Of a stretch of 17,413 nucleotides of DNA, positions 1 to 6,554 are shown in pieces. This DNA comes from CAZOWL01 sp964583605 (GTDB taxonomy: Bacteria; Pseudomonadota; Gammaproteobacteria; Chromatiales; Chromatiaceae). The stretch is from positions 1 through 17,413 of the forward strand of contig CAZOWL010000089.1 of assembly GCA_964583605.1 (NCBI GenBank). Reading direction: 5' to 3'. Under the pieces are notes generated by a model. It ran no database searches. It was given only the letters and a program-made list of their open reading frames with translations, and was not told the origin of the DNA. Within the stretch, counting starts at the first letter, position 1; each line of letters starts with the position of its first letter. Both the position numbers and the translations under genes were made by a program.

Positions 1-1198
1 TCAGCTCGGCACGCCGGCCCTCGTCGATCGGGCCGAACTGGGAGCGCGGCGGCGCGATCAGCGTGCGCTCGACGACGCTCGGTACACCTTTTTCGTCGAG
101 CGTCGAGATCAGCGCCTCGCCGACCCCGAGCTGGCCGATGACCTCCTCGGTGTCGAACGCCGGGTTGGGCCGGAAGGTCTCGGCCGCGGCGCGGAGCGCC
201 TTGCGGTCCTTAGGGGTGAAGGCACGCAACGCATGCTGGACGCGGTTGCCGAGCTGACCAATGACCTGCTCGGGGACGTCGCTCGGATACTGTGTGATGA
301 AGAAGACGCCAACACCCTTGGAGCGGATCAGGCGCACGACCTGCGTGATGCGCTCGAGCAGGGCCTTGGGCGCGCTCGAGAAGAGCAGGTGCGCCTCGTC
401 GAAGAAGAAGATCAGACGCGGCAGGTCGGCATCGCCGCGCTCCGGCATCTCCTCCATCAGCTCCGAGAGGAGCCACAGGAGGAAGGTCGCGTAGATGCGC
501 GGCGAGTGGTACAGCCTGGTTGCGTCCAGGATGCTGATCACCCCGCGCCCGGAGAAATCGCTCTGCATCAGGTGCTCGATGCGGATCGCCGGCTCGCCGA
601 AGAACACCTCGCCGCCGGCCTCCTCGAGGACCAGCAGGCGGCGCAGGATGGCGCTGACGCTAGCGCGCGAGATCCGGCCATAGGCCCGTTCCAGCTCCTT
701 GGCGTGGTCGGCGACCCAGTTCAGCATTGCGCGCAGGTCCTTCAGGTCGAGCAGCAGCAGGCCCTGATCGTCGGCGACGCTGAACGCGATTTGCAGGACG
801 CCTTCCTGCGTGCCGTTGAGCTCGAGCAGATTGCCGAGCAGGATCGGACCCATCTCCGACACCGTCGTGCGTACCGGGTGGCCCTTCTCGCCGTAGACAT
901 CCCAGAACACCGTCGGGCTGGCCTCGAAGGCGTGGTCTGTGATCCCGATGCGCTGCAGGCGCTCGTCGACCTTCGGGTGCGTCTGGCCGACGCCCGCGAG
1001 GCCGGAGAGGTCGCCCTTGACGTCGGCGGTGAACACCGGCACGCCCAGGCGCGAGAATGACTCGGCGAGCAGCTGCAGCGTGACCGTCTTGCCGGTTCCG
1101 GTCGCGCCGGTGATGAGCCCGTGGCGGTTGGCCATGGCGGGGCTCAGAAGGATCTGCTTGCTGCCAGTGCCGCCGAGCAGGATGTGGTGATCGGCCAT
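1..1198 (-). CDS. YjgR/HerA-like ATPase (DUF853 family), C-terminus cut by window edge
   Basis: The minus strand is open from an ATG at 1196-1198 to the left edge (399 codons). The translation starts MADHHILLGGTG. It has a Walker A motif GATGTGKT at residues 31-38, followed by a VFTADVKGDLSGLAG stretch and a Walker B motif RLIFFFDEAHLLF about two thirds along. Later come FFITQYPSDVP and a FGPIDEGRR segment near the edge. These are hallmarks of the DUF853/YjgR branch of HerA-FtsK-type P-loop ATPases. The family is about 500 residues long, so roughly 100 C-terminal residues are missing. The precise role is unknown; a DNA or protein-translocating ATPase in the cytoplasm is the family expectation. 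A GGAGCG stretch precedes the ATG at a suitable distance. The gene is transcribed in the same direction as the HMA2-like gene upstream of it, separated by 196 bp with no recognisable feature. Confidence 0.9.
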   Translation of the reverse strand, partial: MADHHILLGGTGSKQILLSPAMANRHGLITGATGTGKTVTLQLLAESFSRLGVPVFTADVKGDLSGLAGVGQTHPKVDERLQRIGITDHAFEASPTVFWDVYGEKGHPVRTTVSEMGPILLGNLLELNGTQEGVLQIAFSVADDQGLLLLDLKDLRAMLNWVADHAKELERAYGRISRASVSAILRRLLVLEEAGGEVFFGEPAIRIEHLMQSDFSGRGVISILDATRLYHSPRIYATFLLWLLSELMEEMPERGDADLPRLIFFFDEAHLLFSSAPKALLERITQVVRLIRSKGVGVFFITQYPSDVPEQVIGQLGNRVQHALRAFTPKDRKALRAAAETFRPNPAFDTEEVIGQLGVGEALISTLDEKGVPSVVERTLIAPPRSQFGPIDEGRRAEL

Positions 1199-1394
1199 CG
1201 GGCGCTCCGCGTCAGTCGGTTCGTGTGCTGCGTGACTCTACCGCAGCTGGCGCGATTGATCACGAGCGCGGCGTCCTTGGACACCAGTCTCACGATCAGC
1301 AAGGCACCATGTTTGAGACCGGCGGCTGGACGGCCCCACCGCTGCTGGGGGTAATGCGCGGGGGCCGCCTCAGCGCCGGTGGCCTGGGGGCAGC

Positions 1395-1859
1395 TCAGGG
1401 GCGTCGGCCGCGGTTCACCGACTCGATCGCATACCACAGCAGGCTGGCTGCGGGCGCCATGAACTGACCGCGCCAGATCTGTATCGCGGCGAGGCCGAGC
1501 AGTGAGAGAAGGAGAATCGTGCGAAGGTCGATCCGCTCGCTGGCAAGCTCTCTAAGCTCTCCATCAAGGGCGGACACGACCGCCATGAGGCGCTCAACGG
1601 GCCGAGAGTCCGCCCGCGCGGGGGCCTCAACACGCCAGAGGCTCAAGCCCCGTAGCGCCGGCTCCGGGTCGCATTCGATCGCATGATGCACGAGCAGGCT
1701 GCCAGTCTCAGGCCCGATCTCCACCGCCGCGATCCCGGTCATCTCGGAGACCCGGTCGGCGGCCGCGGCGAGCCACTCCCGATCGCCCCGGCGCTCGGGA
1801 ACACGCAGGCGCAGCCGCCCCGAAGCCCGATGGACGACGTGCGCGACCGGCGCCGTCAT
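1395..1859 (-). CDS. Stand-alone HMA2-like domain protein with one C-terminal membrane segment
   Basis: This is a 154-residue protein. Residues 5-60 (VVHRASGRLRLRVPER, then ITGIAAVEIGP-like and TGSLLVHH) match the pattern of the HMA2-type heavy-metal-associated fold: an N-terminal GRLRxR strand, a helix, a GxxxVEIxPxTGS turn and a final strand. The CxxC metal motif of classical HMA domains is absent. Residues about 110-135 (LRTILLLSLLGLAAIQIW) form one hydrophobic helix, so the protein is probably membrane-anchored with the domain in the cytoplasm. The ATG at 1857-1859 overlaps the TGA of the DUF5132-like gene (ATGA), which suggests translational coupling. The P-type ATPase encoded divergently carries a second copy of the same GRLRxR domain at its own N-terminus, pointing to a joint role. 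Metal binding is inferred, not visible. Confidence 0.72.
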   Translation of the reverse strand: MTAPVAHVVHRASGRLRLRVPERRGDREWLAAAADRVSEMTGIAAVEIGPETGSLLVHHAIECDPEPALRGLSLWRVEAPARADSRPVERLMAVVSALDGELRELASERIDLRTILLLSLLGLAAIQIWRGQFMAPAASLLWYAIESVNRGRRP

Positions 1860-2149
1860 GGAGAGGTGGCGCCCGTCTTCGGCGGGGCAACCGTGTCTGG
1901 ATCGGACGCCGAAGTCGATGCTTGGCGCTCCTCACGTAGCTCATCCTCGACCTCGGCGACGAGGTCGTCGATCAGCTCCGTAAGCTCGACAGCTGCCTCC
2001 CGGCCCCTCTCGTAAGCCAATATCCCGGCCTTTAGCGCCGATCGCGCGACTGGGCGGATCAGCGGCCCCAGGGTCACGACGGCGACCGGAACCAGCACGG
2101 CCGCTCCAAAACCGATCGCAATGCCCTTCATCAACTGGCCGTTTGCCAT
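1856..2149 (-). CDS. DUF5132-like small membrane protein
   Basis: From the ATG at 2147-2149 this encodes 97 residues beginning MANGQLMKGIAIGFG. An in-frame ATG at 2162-2164 would add MRGDL. I prefer the inner ATG because an AGGGG ribosome-binding site lies about 7 bases upstream of it, inside that extension. Residues about 9-30 form one glycine/valine-rich membrane helix. A basic segment (LIRPVARSALKAG) and a long acidic amphipathic helix (ELTELIDDLVAEVEDEL) follow, and then a charged tail. This layout matches DUF5132 proteins, whose function is unknown; as far as I recall they occur near HMA2 proteins and P-type ATPases. The stop overlaps the HMA2-like gene by 4 bases. The acidic helix could dock on the basic GRLRxR domains, but that is speculation. 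Confidence 0.7.
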   Translation of the reverse strand: MANGQLMKGIAIGFGAAVLVPVAVVTLGPLIRPVARSALKAGILAYERGREAAVELTELIDDLVAEVEDELREERQASTSASDPDTVAPPKTGATSP

Positions 2150-2341
2150 CAGGTCGCCCCTCATGTCAGTGTCCGCCTAGACGCTTGCGACCGACGTTCT
2201 GTAGAACCGCGCAGCTTCCGTCACAGCATTGAGGCCGAGCAGCAAGCGAGAACTTCCGCCCGGCACGGAAGCTGTCGCGAGACATCGGCGTCATCGCCTC
2301 GGTTAGGGCGCCGCCCTTCGATCCCGGCGAGTCGATCTCGG

Positions 2342-2725
2342 CTAGGCGGGCTCGGCCGCGCCCATCCCGGCAACGTCCCCACGGACCTCAGTCTCCGACG
2401 TCCGAGCGGGCTCGGCCGGTGGGTCCGCATGCTCCTCCCACGCCCGAAAGTCGGATAAAGCATCGTCGGTGCCCTCGCGCAAGCCTACAGCCACCGAGCT
2501 TTCGCGCGGCAGAAAGTGGCCGACAAACACGGCACCAAAGGTAACACCGTACGCGACATAGTACGCGCCCTGATAGGCGCCCTTCGCGGCGATGATTCCG
2601 AGCGCAGACCACACGTCATGTGCTGCGCGACGACCGGATTCGCTCCCCTCACGCACAGCCCGCCCTAATTCTGGCGCGACGGTGTCCTGCACGGTTTCGG
2701 TCGACTGCTCAAACTCCTCAACCAT
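2342..2725 (-). CDS. Hypothetical 127-residue membrane protein with GxxxG motifs
   Basis: I do not recognise a named family. The start is an ATG at 2723-2725 with a strong GGGAGG ribosome-binding site 8 bases upstream. The N-terminus (MVEEFEQSTETVQDTVAPEL) is acidic. Residues about 42-73 form one aromatic and glycine-rich membrane segment (GIIAAKGAYQGAYYVAYG, then VTFGAVFVG) with GxxxG spacing at G49/G53 and G60/G64, a pattern that favours tight helix packing or membrane shaping. The C-terminal 50 residues are acidic, proline/alanine-rich and probably disordered. It is the first gene of the minus-strand trio, and its start codon lies only 21 bp from the start of the divergent EcsC gene. Small GxxxG proteins accompany P-type ATPases in ferrosome loci, but I see no sequence proof of relationship. 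Confidence 0.7.
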   Translation of the reverse strand: MVEEFEQSTETVQDTVAPELGRAVREGSESGRRAAHDVWSALGIIAAKGAYQGAYYVAYGVTFGAVFVGHFLPRESSVAVGLREGTDDALSDFRAWEEHADPPAEPARTSETEVRGDVAGMGAAEPA

Positions 2726-2733
2726 TGTCTGAT

Positions 2734-2739
2734 CCTCCC
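2734..2739 (-). promoter_or_regulatory. Strong ribosome-binding site for the GxxxG membrane protein
   Basis: On the minus strand the bases read GGGAGG, 8 bases before the ATG at 2725. This fixes the start of that gene. The opposite strand shows no comparable site before the divergent TTG at 2747. Confidence 0.7.
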
Positions 2740-2746
2740 TCTCTGC

Positions 2747-3398
2747 TTGTCTACAATATTAGACCTAGATCGCCTGCGCTGGGCCACGGAGCATCTTGAG
2801 CACCCCAGACTCGCGGCGCGGCTGACAAATCTTATCGGAACACCGATCGAGCGGTTGCTAAATGGACTCCCGCGCCCCCTACTCCGTCGCGTGCATGCGA
2901 TCGCCGACATCGCTCGCACCGAGGGTGAGGATCTCCGGGAACCGGAGGCCCGGCTGGCATGCCTTGAGATATTCGCGCTCGGTGGGCATGCCAAGTCGGA
3001 TGATGCCGCCGAGACCGGCTACTACGGCATCCGGCTGGCGCTGGCTTACTCGGTCACGTCCGCGCTCAATCACATCGCCGAGCACGGTCTCTCGGCGAAG
3101 GGCGCGCCGGTGATCGTCAGCCTGATCCGCAGCCTATCTTCGCGCTTCGATGTCGCAGTCTCGAAGAAGGCGGCCGCGCGGGTTGTCCCCTTGATCGGCG
3201 CCGCCGGCGGCGCTGCGGTCAACCGAAATCTTGATGAGCCACTACCAGGAGATGGCCCGAGGCCACTTCCTGGTCCGACGCCTCGAGCGGGCCTATGGCC
3301 CCCAGGTTGTCAAGGCCGCCTATGAGCAACTGTGTGAAGACCGGGCCGCGTTGCCGCCACGACCCGCGCCGCGTACGCTCCTGGTGGCCGCAGGCTGA
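2747..3398 (+). pseudogene. EcsC-family protein gene with a single-base frameshift
   Basis: Reading from TTG at 2747, the protein has the EcsC-family pattern: LRWATEHLEHPRLAARL, IGTPIERLLNGLP, a central GYYGIRLALAYSVTSALNHI helix, then KKAAARVVPLIGAAGGAAVN. At that point it switches to an unrelated proline-rich tail (stop at 3325). Dropping one A from the AAA run at 3226-3228 restores the typical C-terminus, including MSHYQEMARGHFLVRRLERA and YGPQVVKAAYEQL, ending at the TGA at 3396-3398. EcsC proteins are peripheral-membrane proteins of unclear biochemistry. The TTG has no good ribosome-binding site and the frame stays open upstream, so the start is uncertain. The next gene, the P-type ATPase, starts 75 bp beyond the restored stop, so this is the first cistron of that operon. 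It may be a true pseudogene or an assembly error. Confidence 0.8.
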
Positions 3399-3460
3399 TT
3401 GGTTGACCCGCCCAGGATGCCAACCGCAGCACGCGGAACACCAAGATGCGCTTGGGAACA

Positions 3461-3465
3461 GGAGA
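3461..3465 (+). promoter_or_regulatory. Ribosome-binding site deciding the ATPase start
   Basis: GGAGA lies 8 bases before the ATG at 3474. It supports that start rather than the upstream in-frame TTG at 3399, which directly follows a stop codon and has no such site. Confidence 0.65.
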
Positions 3466-3473
3466 CGCCGGTG

Positions 3474-6400
3474 ATGTCGGGGCTTGCCATTGCGCTCGCA
3501 GATGAGACAGCGCACCCAATCAGGGTGCTCCATTCCGGAGCCCACGGTCGGCTACGAGTGCGATTCGACCCGCTCTATCGCAACTCGGCGTTAGCCCACC
3601 AGCTTCGCGAGCGGCTATCGGCCGAGCCCGAGGTCCAAGAGGTCCGTGTCCATGTGCTCACTGCCAGCGTGCTCATTCGCTACGAGCCAGGCGTGGATTC
3701 GGCCAGCATCTTGAGGATGGTCGCACAGCTAGACGGCATCCCAGAGGTGAGGCCCGCCGACCGAGCTGAGCCGAAGCCCGCGCGGCGGACGCTCACCGCG
3801 CCAACCCCGTGGCGGGGACTCTACGGGCGCTTGTCTCGATTGACAGGGCGACCGCACCACGCACAGGCTCGTCGCGCAGCTCCGAGGGCTGCCGCGAACA
3901 ACTGGCACGCCATCGAATCGAACGCCGTCATCAACGCGCTGAGCACATCCGCCGCGGGGCTCTCCCGCTTGGAAGCAGACGCTCGCCTGAGGCGCTACGG
4001 ACCGAACCTGCTGCAACGCGCTCAGCCACGCGGGCCGGGTGCCGCCCTGCTGCGGCAGTTCATCAGCCTACCGACCGGTCTCCTCATCCTCTCTGCGGGC
4101 GTGTCGATCGTGACCAGCGGGGTGGTCGACGCCTTGGTCATCACGGCGGTGGTGCTTCTCAACGCCGCGATCGGCTTCGTCACGGAACGCCAGGCCGAAC
4201 GCACAATCCAGGGCTTGTCAAACATCGCGCCACGATCGGCGCGTGTGCTGCGCGAAGGCGCAGAGGTCGATCTCGAGGTCACCCAGATCGTCCCGGGCGA
4301 TGTCGTGCGGCTGCGCCCTGGCAGTTGCTTGCCGGCTGATGTGCGTCTGCTCGACACGCGTCATCTGACACTCGATGAGTCCGCGTTGACCGGAGAGAGT
4401 CTGCCGGTCGAGAAGGAGGCCCAAAGCACGCTGCCCCCAGATTTCCCGCTCGCAGAGCGGCTCAATCTCGCCTACATGGGCACCTTGGTGACGGGCGGCA
4501 GTGGTCTGGGGGTGGTCGTGGCCACGGCGCAGGATACCGAGATCGGCAGGATTCAGGCTTTGGCGGAGGGCCTCCCGGCCCCGGCTACGCCGCTGCAGCG
4601 GCAGCTTGGCGAGCTTGGCACCCAGCTCAGCCTCCTTAGCGCGGCCGTTTGTGGCGGGGTCTTCGCGATTGGGCTGCTACGCGGCGTCCGCGGCTTGGAG
4701 ATGCTCAAGAGCGCAGTGTCGTTGGCCGTGGCAGCGATACCCGAGGGACTGCCCGCCGTCGCCACGACGACCCTGGCGCTCGGCATCCATCGCATGCGGC
4801 GACAGCGTGTTGCGGTCCGGCGACTCGAGGCGGTCGAGACCCTCGGGTCTGTGCAGATCCTCTGCCTCGACAAGACGGGCACGCTGACCTACAACAGGAT
4901 GTCCGTGGCCAGTCTCGTCGTCGGCGTGTCCCATCTGGAGCTCATGGACGGCGGCCCCCAGGACATCGCCAGCTGCCGATCAGCCGCCAATATCGAAGGC
5001 CTGCAGCAGCTCCTGAAAGTGATCACCCTCTGCAACGAGGCGGACATGGATGGGAATGGCGCGCTCGTCGGCTCGCCCACCGAGCAAGCTTTGCTGGATC
5101 TGGCACGGCGCTTTGGCATCGATGCCAACGCTGTGCGCCGCGGCTACAAGCTGCTCGAGATGCACCAGCGGGCCGAGGGGCGACCGCTGCTCAGCACGCT
5201 GCATCAAGCGGTTGACTCTACACGCCTGGTGGCGGTCAAAGGCAGTCCACGCGAGCTGCTGGAGCGTTGCGATTGGCTGCTGGCCACGGGACGAGCGCTC
5301 GGCCCAGCGGAGCGCGACGCCATCCTCACCGCCAACGAGCGCCTCGCATCCCGCGCGCAGCGCGTGCTGGGTGTGGCCTTCAAGCTCATCAAGAATGGCG
5401 AACCCTTCGAAACCCGTGGTCTGGTCTGGCTCGGTCTGGTTGGAATGACCGATCCGCTGCGCCCCGAGATCGCCCGTCTGATCGCGCTCTATCACCGGGC
5501 GGGGATCAAGACGGTGATGATTACCGGCGATCAGTGCGCGACGGCGCAGGCCGTTGGGGAGCAGCTCGCGCTCGCTGGCGGCCGACCGATCAAGATCCTC
5601 GACGCCGGCAGTCTCGAGCGATTGGACCCCGAACTGCTCGCCGGCCTAGTGCCGGAAGTCGATGTCTTCGCCCGCGTCAGCCCCGCACACAAATTGCGCA
5701 TCGTTCAGGCCTATCAGCGGGGCGGGCGGGTCGTGGCCATGACCGGTGACGGCATCAACGACGGCCCGGCCCTGAAGGCGGCCGATATTGGTATCGCGAT
5801 GGGCGCGGGCGGCAGCGATGTGGCCCGTTCCGTCGCCGACGTGGTGCTCGAGGACGATGACCTGCGCACCATGGAGGTTGCCGTCCGTCAGGGGCGCACG
5901 ATCTACACCAACATCCGGAAGAGCGTGCACTTCCTTCTCGCGACCAATTTCAGCGAGGTCGAGGTGATGGTCGCCGGCATCGCACTCGGCACAGGTACGC
6001 CGCTCACGCCGATGCAGCTACTGTGGATCAACCTGCTGAGCGATGTCTTCCCGGGTCTGGCGCTGTCACTCGAGGCCGACGAGTCCGATGTCATGCGCCG
6101 CCCACCGCGCGATGCGCGCCAGCCGATCATCTCCGGCCGCGACCTGGCTCGCATGACTCGCGAGTCGCTGGTCCTCGCGGCCGGGTCCCTGGCAAGCCTC
6201 GGATACGGCCTGCGGCGCTACGGTCCTGGGGCGGCAGCCAGCGCCCTGGCCTTTCAGACTCTCGTCTTTGCCCAGCTCCTGCACGCGATCAGTTGCCGTT
6301 CATCGGGACCGGTGCTTTGGCGCAAGGGCCGCCGGCCCAGCAATCCTTATCTGTGGGTCGCGCTCGGCGGATCGTTTCTGCTGCAAGCGTCAACCCTGTT

Positions 6401-6554
6401 GGTACCGGGTCTGCGCCGTCTGCTGAGAGCCGGCGTCCCGCGGATCCTGGACTACGGCATCATCGCGATCGACGCCAGCGTACCACTGCTGGTGAACGAG
6501 GCCCTGAAGCCCCGCCGCCGCTATCGCATCAGATCGAGGGAGAATGCCTCATGA
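3474..6554 (+). CDS. P-type cation-transporting ATPase (P2/SERCA-like) with N-terminal HMA2-like domain
   Basis: From the ATG at 3474 this is 1026 residues. Residues 15-90 form an HMA2-like domain (GRLRVR at 25-30) without CxxC. A basic linker follows, then a cation-ATPase N-terminal domain from W144 (WHAIESNAV), membrane helices, and the TGES actuator loop (E308). Next come the IPEGLP helix (E424), the DKTGTLT phosphorylation site (D466), the TGDGINDGPALK hinge (near 757-768) and the C-terminal membrane block. The motif is PEGLP, not the CPC/SPC of heavy-metal P1B pumps. By alignment to SERCA, E424, N825, E828, N853, S856 and D857 correspond to the Ca2+ ligands E309, N768, E771, N796, T799 and D800. 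The likely cargo is therefore Ca2+, Mn2+ or a similar hard cation, though this is not certain. It sits in the inner membrane or an internal membrane. The stop overlaps the MetK-like start (ATGA). Confidence 0.93.
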   Translation: MSGLAIALADETAHPIRVLHSGAHGRLRVRFDPLYRNSALAHQLRERLSAEPEVQEVRVHVLTASVLIRYEPGVDSASILRMVAQLDGIPEVRPADRAEPKPARRTLTAPTPWRGLYGRLSRLTGRPHHAQARRAAPRAAANNWHAIESNAVINALSTSAAGLSRLEADARLRRYGPNLLQRAQPRGPGAALLRQFISLPTGLLILSAGVSIVTSGVVDALVITAVVLLNAAIGFVTERQAERTIQGLSNIAPRSARVLREGAEVDLEVTQIVPGDVVRLRPGSCLPADVRLLDTRHLTLDESALTGESLPVEKEAQSTLPPDFPLAERLNLAYMGTLVTGGSGLGVVVATAQDTEIGRIQALAEGLPAPATPLQRQLGELGTQLSLLSAAVCGGVFAIGLLRGVRGLEMLKSAVSLAVAAIPEGLPAVATTTLALGIHRMRRQRVAVRRLEAVETLGSVQILCLDKTGTLTYNRMSVASLVVGVSHLELMDGGPQDIASCRSAANIEGLQQLLKVITLCNEADMDGNGALVGSPTEQALLDLARRFGIDANAVRRGYKLLEMHQRAEGRPLLSTLHQAVDSTRLVAVKGSPRELLERCDWLLATGRALGPAERDAILTANERLASRAQRVLGVAFKLIKNGEPFETRGLVWLGLVGMTDPLRPEIARLIALYHRAGIKTVMITGDQCATAQAVGEQLALAGGRPIKILDAGSLERLDPELLAGLVPEVDVFARVSPAHKLRIVQAYQRGGRVVAMTGDGINDGPALKAADIGIAMGAGGSDVARSVADVVLEDDDLRTMEVAVRQGRTIYTNIRKSVHFLLATNFSEVEVMVAGIALGTGTPLTPMQLLWINLLSDVFPGLALSLEADESDVMRRPPRDARQPIISGRDLARMTRESLVLAAGSLASLGYGLRRYGPGAAASALAFQTLVFAQLLHAISCRSSGPVLWRKGRRPSNPYLWVALGGSFLLQASTLLVPGLRRLLRAGVPRILDYGIIAIDASVPLLVNEALKPRRRYRIRSRENAS
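6536..6543 (+). promoter_or_regulatory. Ribosome-binding site for the MetK-like gene inside the ATPase gene
   Basis: GAGGGAGA lies 7 bases before the ATG at 6551, within the last codons of the ATPase gene. It selects the start that overlaps the ATPase stop. Confidence 0.65.

Noticed and set aside
233..1060. 275-codon plus-strand frame opposite the YjgR-like ATPase
   Set aside because: It is antisense to clear Walker A/B motifs on the minus strand. The composition is a high-GC shadow with no recognisable domain.
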